Origin: Prorocentrum cordatum
Taxonomy: Eukaryota > Sar > Dinophyceae > Prorocentrales > Prorocentraceae
Length of the DNA: 64,000 bases
Assembly: GCA_963575745.1 (NCBI GenBank)
Contig: CAUYUJ010015284.1
Coordinates: 247,001 to 311,000 of the forward strand
Reading direction: 5' to 3'
This document shows positions 21,987-34,384 of the stretch, one piece after another (positions within the stretch are counted from its first letter, which is position 1; every line of letters starts with the position of its first letter). The notes under the pieces were generated by a model. It saw nothing but the letters and a program-made list of their open reading frames with translations, was not told the origin of the DNA and did no database searches. A program made the position numbers and the translations under genes.

Positions 21987-22160
21987 TTCTCTCTTTGTCT
22001 CTCGTCCTGTCTCACTCCCTCTCTCTCTCCCTCTCTCTCGTCGCAGCCGGGCCCAGGTGAATGGCACGTGACAGCCCCCATATTCAGACTCATAAGGTTT
22101 GATGATGCTGACGCCCCGGAAATAGGTCAAGCATCTCTCTCTCTCTCTCTCTCTCTTCCC
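21909..22160. repeat. TC microsatellite cluster
   Basis: CT runs at about 21909-21945, 21956-21990, 22018-22042 and 22134-22156. They are interrupted by short unique pieces, so this is an aged microsatellite. Confidence 0.85.
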
Positions 22161-24020
22161 CTTCCCTCTTTTTTCCTTTATCTAGATATACATACGTACA
22201 TGCGTGTGTGCCCTCCACTCTAGGTGCCCCATGCTTCACGATTCGGGTCGCTTCATCCTAATGTTGCTGCCTGGTTGCTCAGCGCTGGTAGGTTTCAGTC
22301 ATTATGCTTATTCCAGCTCCCCCGTCGACGCAGAAGCATCCACGTAATTTCTTACATCATGTCCCTCTCTTCGCCGTTCGGTCTGCCCCGAATGGGACAT
22401 GCCACCGCCGTGCAGAGGAACACGTTACATCCGACGAGTTCCAAGCTTCCTGCATCGAGAATTTCAAGTCTCTCGACAAGGCGCCGCGCCCTGCTGGTGC
22501 ACGAAGTGGGGGCGGACAGGCGGTGGTGTGGGACGGAACGCGGATGGGAGTGGAATGAGACAGTGGGAGCGGGAATTTGGAGTGGATGGGGGGTGAGGGA
22601 AGAGGAACGAAGTGGATGGAAGAGAACGAGGAGAAGGGAGAGGACCCGTACGCAGACCTCGCCGATTATCCGAAATCTTTATTCCGCCTTGTCCCGTCCT
22701 CGTCATCTTCCTAATCATATCCCCCCTCTCTTACGGGGGAGAACCAGATGGTGGGAAGCGGGGGGGAGCGGAAAACGGCGAGGGGGGCGGACAACGTCCC
22801 AGTCTGTCCGCAGTGGGTCCCTGGCGCTGCCGCCGGTGCCGCTCCTCCTCGTGTTCCTCCTCCTCCTCCTCCTCCTCCTCCTCCTCCTCCTCTGCCCTGT
22901 CTCTCCTCCTCCACGTCCTCCTCACCTCGACCTTCGGACCCTGGATACCTTGGCGCGGCCCTGGAAATATGCAGTGGGTCGCGCCGCTGGGCGCCGCCAG
23001 CTTTCTCGAGGCCCTGAGCGTGAATGATGGCAGGCCTTGAGTGGCCGCGGGCTTCGAGCGATCGGATCTCCGTGTCGACGATGTTCCCTACCCTCCTTGT
23101 CCTCCTCCGCATCTAGCCCCTTAGCCCCTACTGCTCGCAAAACAAATTGGTGTGCCTGGATCCCTGGAAATCCCCCCCTTCCCCAATGAAGCATCCTCCC
23201 TTCTCCTACTTCTAGCCATGTTCTTCCTTGCGCTCTTCCCTCCCCGCTCATTTCCGCCCACCGCCCATTCGACACCCCGAAAAAGACATGCCATTCCCCC
23301 GGTTTTACATACGTCCTTCCTCCCTCCTTTTTTATTCCTGCGTTTCCCATCGCCCCCTGCTCTGTCTCCCCATACTCATCCCATCCTTTTCCTCCTCGTC
23401 TTCGCCGCCGTCCTATTCCTCGGCGTTATCGCCATCGCCGCCGTCATCCTTCCCCTTCCCCCCTCTTCCATCTACGAGAGGGGGGATAGAAGGATAATCA
23501 AACATCAAAGAGAGTTTCCGTAAAGTTCCCCAGAGTTTCCCCCCCACCCAACCAACCTTCATCATCAATCCTATTTATCTTCTGTGTTTCCTTTCCCTCC
23601 TCCCTCCTGATAGTTGAGATGTTTGGGGTCCTGTCCCTCACCAGTGTGGATGTGTGCGCGCTTTGCCGTGTCGATATCGTTGCTACGGGCTGTCATTCCG
23701 CAGCTGGCTTGGGTCATATCAGCGCGCAGTGGAAAAGAGTTCGCCGCTCTGTTTTCCAATCCTAGTGTTTTCCCAGTTGTCAGCGGAGCTGTGGTTCTCC
23801 CCACGGTAGTTGCGCAATCTGCTCACAGTTTCAGATTCAGCCGCTATGCCACCGACATTTGGACGACGAGGGAAACCAGCACAGCGGTCGTACGGAGAGC
23901 CGTCGCAGGTCATATCGGGGATCGACAGGCACCCGCCGCCGCTGTTCACGCAATCCACGGATAATTATACGTACCGCCATTTCCGCGGGGATCTGCCAAT
24001 ACCACGATCGGCGAAACAAA
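22161..24020. other. Pyrimidine-rich, no recognised gene
   Basis: Contains a (TCC)n tract at about 22855-22893 and long C/T-rich runs at 23150-23480. The pyrimidine bias could act as splice-acceptor-like sequence, but no flanking exon was found. Confidence 0.4.
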
Positions 24021-24026
24021 GATGAG

Positions 24027-24355
24027 GCGCCGTTCTTAAGAATCTCCGTGCACAGGCTCGTTTGGCGTGCGAGGTGATCGTAGGCGATGCTCTCACCTCA
24101 GAGAATAGGGTCGCGCTGATACTGCAGGCCTTCGACAATGCGCTCACGTACCTTAGGGGTGAGGAGGTTTCTGAGGCGATCGAGAAGGCACTCTTTCCGT
24201 GCTCGCGGGCCCCCAAGAAGGAAAGTATCTCCCCGCTCGTGAATAGAAGACCGCTCGAGTCTGCGGCGCTGGAGCGGCTGAAGATCATGTTGTCGGGCAC
24301 TCTCAAGGAATGTTTGACCCTGCGGTTCGTCAGGTTCGACAAGATAGCAAGGTGA
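24027..24355 (+). CDS. Hypothetical ORF, possibly an exon
   Basis: After a TGA at about 24022 the frame stays open to 24355 and reads like ordinary protein (LACEVIVGDALTSENRVALI, then EVSEAIEKALFP), with helix-forming composition unlike the Arg/Pro-rich false frames nearby. The first Met is at 24062. A second protein-like stretch overlaps its end in another frame. I do not recognise the family. It may be a decayed mobile-element protein or an exon of a host gene. Confidence 0.35.
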
Positions 24356-24552
24356 TCGCTTGGACCGGCGGCGGTTACGTCTTTGACAAGGTCGCCAAGA
24401 TTTCGTGCGAATGGACCGCCCTGACCGACGAGCTGGACTTCCACGACCAACATCAGACCTCGCCTCCGGCCTCTCGAATTTCAAAGTGGGCCAGGCATGC
24501 TGGGCGCGGGGCTCGAGCGGGATCCGCCCCCGAAGCTTGGGCCTTTCAGTAG
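24310..24552 (+). CDS. Hypothetical ORF overlapping the previous one
   Basis: This frame (Met at 24310) reads DSKVIAWTGGGYVFDKVAKI, then SCEWTALTDELDFHDQH, protein-like through about 24455. It overlaps the preceding frame by 46 bp, which fits one ancestral coding sequence broken by a frameshift near 24330. Function unknown. Confidence 0.35.
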   Translation: MFDPAVRQVRQDSKVIAWTGGGYVFDKVAKISCEWTALTDELDFHDQHQTSPPASRISKWARHAGRGARAGSAPEAWAFQ

Positions 24553-27500
24553 CGATGGCAGTGGCCCAGCCATTCGGCAGCGCAGGGGCTCTCCCGAGCA
24601 AGCCCCTGGCCGTAGTTTTAGCCGCGCTGTCGGCCAGCGCGTTGGCTGGGTGGGCCGCGCTGGCCCTTCTCGCGGCCCACGCTGGCGCTGTGCCTGCTTC
24701 TGGCGACGCCCCATGCCAGTTCCACCAATTGCGCGAGGTCGTTGCCCGACGACGGGGGGCTCGCGTCCTCTGCCGCCATTGTCGTTCCCAAAGAGCCAGA
24801 AGCAAGGGTGATCTGGCATCGAGGCGCCGCATTCAGGACGCGCGCGTGTGCAGGCGCCACGAAACATTCGAGCGTGGTGCTGGCATCGTTGCTGGGGGCT
24901 TCGAGCTCGCGCGGCTGCATTCCCCCCCCCCCCGAAACACCCCTCCCAGGTGGTAGCTGTCATTGGCGCGCGCTATCACGATCGCTGCGCTGGCTGCCAC
25001 CCCCTCCCTTTGTGAGTAGTTGGAGCCGCCCGTGAAAAAAGATGATGTCCACGGCGTTGGCGATGCAGTTGACGCTCGGCAGCACCCGCGCGAAACATTC
25101 AGCCTCCGGTTCCAGCAGACCTGTCTGCTGTGAGTCTCTGTGGTTGATGGGTGCGAATTGCATGTGCGGTCCTTCCACTCGTGATCAAAGTTGGCTGAAC
25201 TTCAGCCATGACAAGCGCTTGCTGTTCGATCTCCGATTATCTGAGGGCAGCGACATCCGCCGCCCCCAGCCGCGCGGTTCGGACCATCGCTTGGGGCCGC
25301 GGCTCTTCTGAGCGGACCCCTTTTCGTCTATCTGATGTCCGCCCCAGGCCGTCTCCGTCGCTCCGAATCGGCAGGTCGCTCGGGCTGCAACCCGCTGTTA
25401 CATGAGAACTGTGCTTGTTTAGGCCAGGCTCGTCGGCGCTCCGCCCGCCAGCATTTCGCCAACCCGAATCGCAATCCGTCAACATTGACCCGCGCGCCCC
25501 CCAACGCCTCCATCTTGCCAGCTTGGACGGGGGCGGCCTGGTCGAGCTACCCGCCATCTCCGGCTGGGACTGAAGCGCTGCACCTACCGTGGACCCCGCC
25601 GCCCCTAGCGGCGATCCTGGGCGCGCCTCGTCGAGCACCTCGATCTCGCGATTGACTTGCGACGCCGGTTGTTCTCTTTTGCCGCTCTCTGATGGAAGGG
25701 CACGTGGCGCGATGCGTTCGGGTGGGGCGCTGACGGGGGTGCCTGCGTCAGAAGGCATGGGTCTCCCTGCGGAGTCATCGGCTCCGCTGGGCCCACGGGC
25801 TCATTCGGGATCTCGGGCGGGCGCTTGGCCTGGAGCCCTGACTCGCAGAGAGCGGGGGGGGAGATCTGTTCTTCCTGGCTGAGTGCCTGCTGGTTTCTTT
25901 GGTCGTCGCATCGGCGATCGTCGGCGAAATCCTAAGTCGCGGCGCAGCTGTTCCTCTCAACGGTGCCCCAGGTGCGGCAGCCCCCGTTGGCGGTATCGCA
26001 GGCGTTTGTTCGCGGCCTCTTCCAGGGCCCCCTGCTCGTGCATGCGGCCTTGGAAGTATACTGCACATGCATCCAGTTGACTACCGTGTCCATCGTCTGG
26101 TCCTGTCGCCCTTGCATGTCGCTCATCATCTTCAGGAAGGGCAGGGGCCTTGTCGGGGTGCCACCTGCTTGTTGATTCATGAAGCACGGTGGCCCCGCGA
26201 CTGCGCTGTGCGCCCTTGTCACAGGCGTTGCTCGCGTCGCCCCTGTCGCGGGCTTTTGTCTCGCTGCCATTATCGCGGGCTCTGTCCCCATCGCGCTCAT
26301 CATCGGTGATTGGCGCGCGCGACGCGGTTGCTGACGCCCCCCCCCCCCCCTGGCGCCGAGCCTCCGATGGCCTGGCCATTGGGGGGCGCGCCCAAGCAAT
26401 CATCGCACATAGGAAATATTGGGCGCCATCCGATCCCCAGTGCCCAAGCGACTGTCATTGCCACTGTGGTTGGTCTCCTTGTTCTCGCGGGTGCGGGGCC
26501 GGGTGCGTTGGGCATTCGGGCATGCAGAAGTGCTCGCGCACGCAGCTCTCCGACTGGCTTGTCTCCATCTCGATTGTTTCTGTTGGGTCGCGAGACTTGC
26601 CGTGCGGTTCTTTGCATTCCTGCGCCTGTGCTTGGCCGTGTCAGATTTGATGCGGCATCCCTGTCCTGGTTTCTGACTGCGCTCCAGATGTTGACTGCCG
26701 CCTTGGGGGCCATCGGCCCCGCTTCGCGCCTGCTCGCGTCCTCGTCCTTGCTGGCATTCTGGGCCATGGCCGCAATTTGCGCACAGCTATCGCTGTCCTT
26801 CTGGGCGCGCTGGCCTCCGACTGCCGCGGGGGTGGCGATCTCAAGGCTGAGTGGGCCCTTGCAGCGCAAATCGGCGTCGCTTGATGTAGTTGCAGACGAC
26901 GCTGTCTGGCTGTCGCCCTGCATATGGCCCCTTGGCCTCCGGGGCTTCTGCCGGCGCCAGTGGCAATGCTTTCCGCGCCGGCATCGATCTCACCAGTTCT
27001 AGATGCTCCTGCTGCAGGTCTGACATGTTAAGGTGTTGGCCATCAGACTGTGTCGTGACTTCAATATCGTTCTGTCTGTGTCAAGCGCGATGCCACGCGG
27101 GCTCGCGCCTGGTCGAAGCAGACAAGGGAGAATGCGACAGCGACGTTTATCACTGATGTGTCGCAGCGCGCCAGGGGAGTGCGCGCCTGGGGTCTGGCCT
27201 CAGAACTGGGATGGGCGTGCCCCGTGGGCCCCCCCCCCCCCCCGCGCCCGCCCCCCCTTCCCCCCCCTCCTCCGTGGCCACTTTGGCCTTAGACGCCATG
27301 TCCCTCGGGCAGAAAGTGGGTGCCTCTAGTCCGGGGTCAGAGCAGGGAGTCTCGTCGAGCTCCAGCGCCAGCGCTGGCTCGCGCGGGCGCACTGGGGCTT
27401 TTCCAGTTCCTGCGCGGGTCTGTGCTCGAGTGGGGCCCATGCGGATCGACGAGGCTGCGAGCGGGCTCGGCGGCGCTGCTGACGCCGCCACCACGGCTCG

Positions 27501-27780
27501 CCCCGACCTCTCAGCGGGATCTGGCGAGCGCGGCCCCTCTTCTTACTCTCGCGACCAGTCGAGGAGCGCCGAGAGGCGCCGCCGCAAGCGCCGCGAGGAC
27601 GACGACGGCGACGAGGATGAGGACGAGCCTTCTGCGGACGCGGACTCCATCGAGGACTCCTGCAAGGCGCCCTTGGAGAAGGCGCGCTCCAGCCAGGGCC
27701 GCCCCCCCCCCCCCCCCGCGAGGTCGACGAGGGCCCGGGGGACATCCAGCGCGCGCTGAAGCGACGCGGCGCCCCCGGAG
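24553..27780. other. Retroelement-like debris, no gene assigned
   Basis: Many overlapping open frames on both strands. Minus-strand text between 27026 and 25930 includes patches that read like protein (SDLQQEHLELVRSMPARKAL; FLKMMSDMQGRQDQTMDTVV), possibly the Gag or ORF1 of an element on the minus strand. Plus-strand text at 27540-27700 is a charged Arg/Asp/Glu stretch. C and G homopolymers occur at 26338, 27230 and 27703. No call can be supported. Confidence 0.3.
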
Positions 27781-28639
27781 AGCCTCCGGGAGAAGGTGGA
27801 GCGCGCCCGGCAGCAGCAGGCCGAAGACATGAATAATTCGGAGGATGAGATGCGGGGGCGCCAGCAGGAGACGGACAGGGCGCCGGCGATGCATTGCCCA
27901 GACTTGGCGCAGCTACATCGAGAGCTCGGCGTCGCGGCGGCGGGCGCTCCCCAGCCGCCCGACGCCGGGCTTTTCCGGGGCCGCGAGGTCGACCGAGCTG
28001 CGCCCGTCGTCGCCTCCAAGTGCCCGCTCGTGCGCGCAGCGGTGGCGCGAGCCATGGCCCTGGTGCTTGGTGGTGCCCAGCTGGCCGATGCGTCTCGAGT
28101 TGAAGGTCGTGGTCTCGGCCAACGCGGGCCTCGCCGATCGTCGTGCCCGCAGGCTTGGGGCCTCGCTCCGCGGAGGCGGCCCTGGCGGCGCATGGAGTCG
28201 GATCTCAGCCGCGGCCCCGACGGGCAACGACGCCATGCTGTCCCTCAGCAAGGACGAGAGCCCCCGCCAGGTGCCCCACGAGATCACGGTCAAGAAGATG
28301 CGGCGCGCGTTGGAGGAGGGCTTGTCGACGCGCATCTCAAATGGGCCCTGTCTGCCCCGACCAGCTGGAGGGCGCCTCTCCCATTTCGCGGCAGCCTCCG
28401 GTCAAGGTCGCGATCGAGGGCCTTGGTGCACCGCCAGCGGTCCAATGGAATGTTGCTGTCCTCCGCCGTCGCCAGCTTCCCCGCGAGCAGCTGGGGCGCC
28501 TTGCCCTGGCCCCGAAGGCGGCCGAGCGGCATCTCGGACGAGGCCGCGGCCCGGCGGGGGCCGCGACGGCACGATGCGAGCGCGGAAGCATTTGGGGGGG
28601 GGCCGCCAAGGCCTGCGCCGCGACGTCGTCAACTCGCCA

Positions 28640-29533
28640 GCGTTCAATTGCAAGCTGGCCCAGTGCGTTGCGGTGCTGGACCTTCCGTCGCGGTCGCCGC
28701 CAGGCATGCGCAAGGTCTACGCGAGGGCGACGCAGGCGGCGTCGGCGGAGTCGCGTTGTGCGCAGCTGCAGGGCATGGCGCGGTCGAAGCGATGCACGGC
28801 GATGATCTACAGACAGGTGGCGCGCGTGGTGGCTCGCCAACATGTCGCGCCGGCGCAGAAGCTCCTCCGCCGCCGCCCTCGGTTGCGCGAGTTGCTGGAC
28901 GCGGACGGGGCGAGGCGCGTTGCGGCGCCGAAGGACAATTCGGAGTTCCACGGGCGTTTCGCGAAGGCGCACGGGAGCGAGACCAGGGCCAGGGACGATA
29001 TGGAGCTTGAAGCTGGGGGCCGGCACCTCCGCGCCTCTGATCGCCTTCGGCTCCGCGGACAAGGTCGCGCCCGTCAAAGGCGCGCCGCCCTGCTGTCGGT
29101 TCTTCCGAGGTCTCCGGCGGCGGAGCTCCGATATGGCAGGCTCGTCGCGTCGACGACGGAGATCCGCGATGCGCTGGCGAACCATTGGAGTCAGGCATTA
29201 TGCCCCGCGGTGGTTGCTGAGCGGAATGCTACGGCGGCGTTTAACACTGACGGGGCGACACCAGGCGGCTCGGCGCAAGCAAGCCCTAGTCCCTCGGCAG
29301 GTGGCTGTCGGGGCCCAGCGCGCTCCGGACAAGGCCTTCCCGGCGCGCGCCGGGAGCGGGCGCGACAAGCCCCAGTCCTCGACGCAAACAAGCCCCAGTC
29401 CCTCAGCAGGGAGCAGTGCCCCCGCGAGCGCGACGCCAAGACGTTCATTGCGAAGTGCGGCGCGAAGGACGTGGACCAGCGCTCGCTGGCCCCGCCCCCT
29501 CGCTCTGGGACATCGAGGAGGTGCTCCGCCTAG
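28640..29533 (+). pseudogene. Segment upstream of the second reverse transcriptase
   Basis: A long frame ending at the TAG at 29533 contains PAFNCKLAQCVAVLDLPSRS, then basic helices (RQVARVVARQHVAPAQKLLR), and later RQRRAALLSVLPRSPAAELR with EIRDALANHWSQAL. The last resembles the element-specific stretch that precedes the palm in many LINE ORF2 proteins. An AP-endonuclease was not found in front of it. Confidence 0.45.
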
Positions 29534-29740
29534 CGCGCCAGGCGTGGACGGGCTTCCTGCCCCAGCGTGGCTGAAGCGCTCGGCGGGCTGCAACGCGCTG
29601 CTGGAGGCGCAGAGGTGGCCGGCGCTTGGCCGTCCCATGCACGGGGGATTCGACGTGGGCATCTCCATTTTCCTTATGAGAAGGTGCTGGATGGCGACGG
29701 CCTGGAGGCAATCAGGAAGCCGAATTAGACGCGGCCGCTC

Positions 29741-30180
29741 GTGCTCTGCTCCGCGGGCCCGAAGGCCATCACCTCGGCGGTCAACTTCAAGCTGACGGGC
29801 ATGATCGATAGGGGAGCGTCGCAGGCCCAGCGCGGCTTTGAGAACGTGGCGGAGATCAACGCCGCGTCCCGGGTGGCGCCCACGCGCGCTCTGGAGCAAG
29901 CCCGTGACTTGGGGGGCGCTCGCCCTCCTGAGCGTCGACTTCGCGCGCGCGTTCCCGTCGCTCCTCTGCGACTGGATGTGGCGGGCGCTGGAGGCTTGGC
30001 AGCTGCCGCCTGGCCCGGGCCCCCCGCTGCGAGAGACCCGCGCCGACGTGGAGGTGGGGGGCGGGGCCATCATCTCCAGCGGGAGGGGTCTCCGCGCGCT
30101 CGCGCGGCTCTTCCGCCTTGCGGAGCGCCTCGCTGGTCTCTTGCCCCAGACCAAGAAGTGCGCGGCCGCCCCTCTCTGAG
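29741..30180 (+). pseudogene. Second reverse transcriptase, fingers and palm motif A (frameshifted)
   Basis: One frame gives AVNFKLTGMI...AQRGFENVAEINAASR, the finger region ahead of motif A. After a frame change near 29900 the next frame gives ALLSVDFARAFPSLL (about 29927-29971), a good palm motif A with its Asp. Motifs B and C were not found before the stop at 30178, where the sequence turns low-complexity. A partial, broken enzyme. Confidence 0.65.
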
Positions 30181-30254
30181 GCCCCTTCTCGGCGGAGGTG
30201 GTGGAGCTCGTAGGAGAGTGACTGGAGGAAGAATGCGGCTGGGGTTCCTTCGAC

Positions 30255-31480
30255 GTGGCGCCGTGCGTGGAGCTGGTCGGCTGCTTCATTGTTCCTGGCG
30301 CCTCGCTGAAGATCCAATGGGCCGCGCGCTCGCTCGCCTCCGCAAAGGGGGTGCTCGCGCAGGCGGCGTCGCCGCTGGACGCGACGGCCGTCTTCCACGA
30401 GCATGATCGTCGCTGCCTGCTGGTGATCTCCTGCGAGGCGCAGCGTTGGCCGACGCCGCCGAACCTGCGCATGAGCGCTTCATGCTGCGCCGCCTGGCGA
30501 AATGCTCGGGGGGGCCTCTTCAGGAATAACATGTTCTACGACCTGGAGGTGCTGGGCGGGCCCCGTTGCGCGCCGACGGGGGGCCGCCTGGCCGCGCCCC
30601 TCGCGCGCGCGGGCGTGGCGACGCCGAAGACGGGGCAGGTGGCGAGGTGGTCCGCCGTGGATTCCCGCTCGCGCGCAGCCTGGGAGGCCAGCTCTGGCCC
30701 GACTGTCGGGGGGCGCCCGCCCCTGCCGTCGCGCCCGAGCGCGCGGCGGCTGCTGGGCGCGGGCTGCTGGAAGGGGGCGGCGAACCCCCTTCCCGTTTTC
30801 CCCCCCTCGGGGCGGAGCGCATCGGTGCGGTGGGGTGGGATGGGGGGGGGGGGGGGGGGCGCATCCAGCGCGAATTCTCAGGCAGTCTGCAGGCCCTCGG
30901 GGACGGGGGCCCTCGGTCCAGGAGCGGCTCCCCAAGTGGTCTGGCGCTTCTCCCTGAAGGCCGCTGCCGTGGCCTGGGATGAGGTTGAGTAGGTCCTGAT
31001 ACGCGCCCCCCCTAGCTGGCGGCGCGCCTGCATCAAGACCTGGTTCGGAAGTTGGGTCGCAGACGCCCGACTCCAGAACCAGGACCGACGATGCTGCTTG
31101 GACTGCGGCCCGCATGACAGCCTGAAGCATGATGGCAGATGGGCGCACTTCAGAGAGCTGCTGCGCGTGGCTCTAGGCCGCCCGTTGCCCGATGCCCCTT
31201 GTCGTTGCCCCTTCCCTAACCCATCCATTGCTGGACTCGGCTCGAGGAGCGGCGTAGATGTTCCACTTGCGCCGCAATCTTCACCTGGAGGGGCGCGTTA
31301 AGAGCAGCGTGTCTTCTGCCCCATCGGTCGCTCGCTCGATCGCCAAGGCTGCTCGGCATTATGTTGGCTTCCCCTCTGGAGGCGATGCCGGCTTTCAAGC
31401 TCGCCGTGCGGCTAGACGGGGTGCCCGAGCTGCAAAGATAGTATTCAGCGTTGTTGAACGTGCGGGCGGTTCCAAAAGTT
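30255..31480 (+). pseudogene. C-terminal region of the second non-LTR element
   Basis: Plus-strand text VELVGCFIVPGASLKIQ...QRWPTPPNLRM followed by CSGGPLQ-like and FRNNMFYDLEVLGG resembles the thumb-to-tail part of LINE proteins. Further on, CCLDCGPHDSLKHDGRWAHF (about 31093-31152) is a Cys/His motif typical of such tails. A G homopolymer lies at 30842-30859 and frames shift repeatedly. Confidence 0.5.
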
Positions 31481-31500
31481 GGGCGTTGAGCTTGAGCGCC

Positions 31501-31907
31501 CTCTCAGTGGGGATGCTATAGTGCGTCAGGGGGGTGGGGGGGCAGTTTCGGGCATCGTGGTCAGCATCCGCTCGGCTTCTGTTGAACGATCGGTCGCCCC
31601 ACCCCACCCCACTCGACATACATCATGTTATGCAGAGAGAGAGATCGGCATTCCCCTCGCGTTACGATGCGGATCCCGCCGCCGCTCGTTTCCGGCCCAT
31701 TGTTGAACAGCCGGTTCGATTCGAACAAGGGCACTGGGACTCTTCAGGTGACGTTGGCTCCTCTTCCTCCTTCTCCTCCTCCCCCTCTCGTCCTCCCGTT
31801 TCCCGTTTCTCCCTCCTCCCATTTTTTTTTTCCCTTTTCCCATTCTCCATGAGGGACGCAGGCCAAGGAGAGGACTGGGAGGGTGAGGATACCAATTGCG
31901 ACGAGGT

Positions 31908-31941
<34 letters not shown>

Positions 31942-32234
31942 CACGACGGCGAAGCCGGCCTCGATCACGAAGCCGATGACGACGACGATGCGCGACCCAG
32001 GACGGTTCCGGCACCTTGGAGCCGCACGAGCTCTACCCGGTGATGGGCGGGCGGACGTGTTGCCTCATCGGCCGCGTCATCGTTGTCGTCGCGTGCGTCG
32101 TCCGATCTCGTTTTTCGTTCGCAGTTTGGAGGATAATCAGAAATAGCGAATAGACACAAGAGACGAGGCACGACGATTAGGAGGAGGAGGAGGAGGAGGA
32201 GGAGGAGGAGGAGGAAGAGGATGAGGAGGAAGGC
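31501..32234. other. No recognised gene; GAC and GGA microsatellites
   Basis: (GACGAC)n at about 31908-31947 with further copies to 31995, and (GGA)n at about 32177-32230 directly before the dispersed element. Nothing else was recognised. Confidence 0.5.
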
Positions 32235-33040
32235 GGACCAATGTGAACCTTAGAGTCATCAGCGATGTTGGAATACACCCTTCCCCCAAGCTACCCCTTC
32301 ATAGGCCCCTACAGTGGTTCATTTTAACTGAGGCAATTAATTAATTGCCTCGTTCGAGGACAACCGTTGAAAGACCTTGAAGCATGCCAAAACATTGCTT
32401 CGGGATCCGAACGCCACGGAATAACCTGACTGAGCGTTGCGTACTGACGGTCCCGAATCGTGCCAGAACGCCATTCTTGGGACTTCAACACCACGAACCA
32501 GCGCAACTGTTGCACCTTCATAAGCCATAATCCGTCCAAAACACCATGATTGGTACGCTGATCGTGGGAGTCCGTGAAACGCTTGCATTTTTTACAACGA
32601 ATGCGTGCGGCGCTGATGACCAAACAATATGTTGAAAATGAGCCGCCCTCAATCCGTGAAGCTCTTGCAAATGTTTAAAACGAATGTGCGCCGCGCTAAG
32701 GCAAGGCGATATATACATGTTGAAAGCAATATTGCGAATCTTTTAAACGAATGTGCGCGGCGCTAAGGCGAGAGCCACATGTTGAAAACCATTCGTCCTC
32801 CATCTGTGAAGCTCTTGCAAATATTGAACACAAATGCGCGCGGCGCTAAGGCGAAAGGCCCATTTTGAAAACCACCCGCCTTCCATCTGTGCAACGGTTG
32901 CTGTGAAACGGCTGCCAATGTTTAAGTGTCAGGGTTGTACTTGGTGAGGAAGTGCCGGGCGTAACGCCAAGCCCACCCTAAAAATTGGCTTCTGTGTGCG
33001 ACGGGGAGAATTGACTTAGGTGGAAAAGGAATTGAGGGAT
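32235..33040 (+). mobile_element. Dispersed element A, copy 1
   Basis: About 800 bp that recurs in the same orientation at 40199-41072 with clear collinear similarity (GATGTTGGAA, GCATGCCAAAACATTG, ATCGTGCCAGAACGCC, CCGTCCAAAACACCAT). Its 3' half is a tandem subrepeat of 65-85 bp with the box TGTGCGCGGCGCTAAGG, four copies. Both copies lie between GGA-rich tracts and encode no protein. A 22-bp perfect palindrome at 32330-32351 is absent from copy 2. Probably a non-autonomous mobile element; mechanism unknown. Confidence 0.7.
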
Positions 33041-34384
33041 GAGGGAGTAGGAGGAGGAATTCGTGGAGGAGCGGAAGGTGGAGGAGGCGAAGGAGGAGGA
33101 GGAGGAGAAGGAGGAGGAGAAGGATTTTCGAGGAGGAAGCGGGGAGTGGGAGGAGGCAGTGGAACATCATGGGAGAGGTGGACGCGGATGTGCAGGATCA
33201 TGATTGTTGACGAGAGGACAGGGTGAGGGGAGGAGGAGGGGGGAAGAGCAGGATGATGAGGATCGAGGAGGAGTAGGATTGACGAGAGGAGTGAGGGCGA
33301 GGGGGAGCTTGAGGCTCGGCAAAGTGGAGCAACATCATCGCGGAGGAGGTGGAAGGGGGATCGCGGATCTAAAACAGGGGAAGCGTTGGGTATGACCCCC
33401 CCCTCTCCTCCGTCGCCCTTTGTTGCGTATAGTTGTTCCTCTTTCGCACCACCAGACTCAGACGCGTAAAGGTAGAACGGTCTGGGTACATGTTGTTCGA
33501 TTCGTTTGTGAGGTTTGCGGTTCCCAACCGCAGCGCGGATAGATGGCGGATGTTGTGGCCCGTGCCCCGCAAATCAAGGGAGGAAATACCGTCCCGACCC
33601 CCATATCTGGCGTTTGCTGAACATCCCTGGTCGTTTTCTGGGCAGCCCCCCCCCCTGATCAGGTCCTTTCCCCGGGGGCACTATTGCGAAAGGGGCTTGC
33701 TTGGACAAGGTGCCTGTGACGAGGGTGGTCCCTCTGCCCGTTAAGCACAGAGGGGGGCTTTGAAGTGCGCGCCCTGAGGCACGGGCGGGGGCGCCGGCGG
33801 CCCGCGGGCACCCGGTGGGGCGCCCGCGCGCGGCGCGCGCGCGGGACTCTGTCCGCCCCATGGCGCCCGCGCCGCGGGCTGGGCTGGCGGACCTGTACGC
33901 CGAGCTGGAGGCACGGCCTCGGGCCTGCCCCCGAACGGGCCACCAGTCAGGGGAGGGAACGGTACTGATGCCGCGGCTCGTCCTGGAGAGCTCTCGTCGC
34001 CACAGCTGGCCTCTCCTCGAGCTTTCTGTCACTGCGAACCCCGGGAGACGTCCTGGGAGTGATCATCAGTCTGGTCGGACCGAGGTCTAAGATCGAGGTC
34101 GGCTCGGGGACGGTGCCCTCATGTTCTTCATGGTTGTTGGATGCTCTTGTGCACCCTGGGGAGGGACCCATGGATGCTCTGTGTGTATTGGTCGGCGGAG
34201 GGCCCCACGTCCTTGAAGGATGCTATTTTATCCTTGGTCCGGCTGTAGCGGTATCGGTACGTCTTCGTCCCCCCCAAGCGGCGGTCCGTCGGAGGCCCTG
34301 TTCGGCCCTCGGCCGACGTCGGCGGCCGTCGGCGAACATCGGCGGCCGTCGGAGGCTTCCGTGGGAGGAGCCGGGAGGAGCAGG
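33041..34384. other. GGA tract then GC-rich DNA, no recognised gene
   Basis: A degenerate GGAGGA tract covers about 33045-33300. The part at 33770-33900 is extremely CG-rich, and 34270-34360 has a GTCGGCGGCC-type repeat. Open frames are compositional. Confidence 0.4.

Larger units (their letters stand above)
27780..31500 (+). mobile_element. Second decayed non-LTR retrotransposon
   Basis: In order on the plus strand: a charged segment (28220-28480), a helical basic segment (28660-29200), reverse transcriptase motifs (29750-29970), a post-RT region (30260-30650) and a Cys/His motif with basic tail (31080-31480). The sections use different frames, so it is not functional. Its palm motif and tail differ from the element at 2.4-6.5 kb, so this is another lineage. 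Boundaries are approximate. Confidence 0.6.

Noticed and set aside
27845-29533. 562-codon frame as an intact gene
   Set aside because: Composition is Arg/Ala/Pro-driven, several frames are open at once, and the recognisable pieces before and after it lie in other frames.
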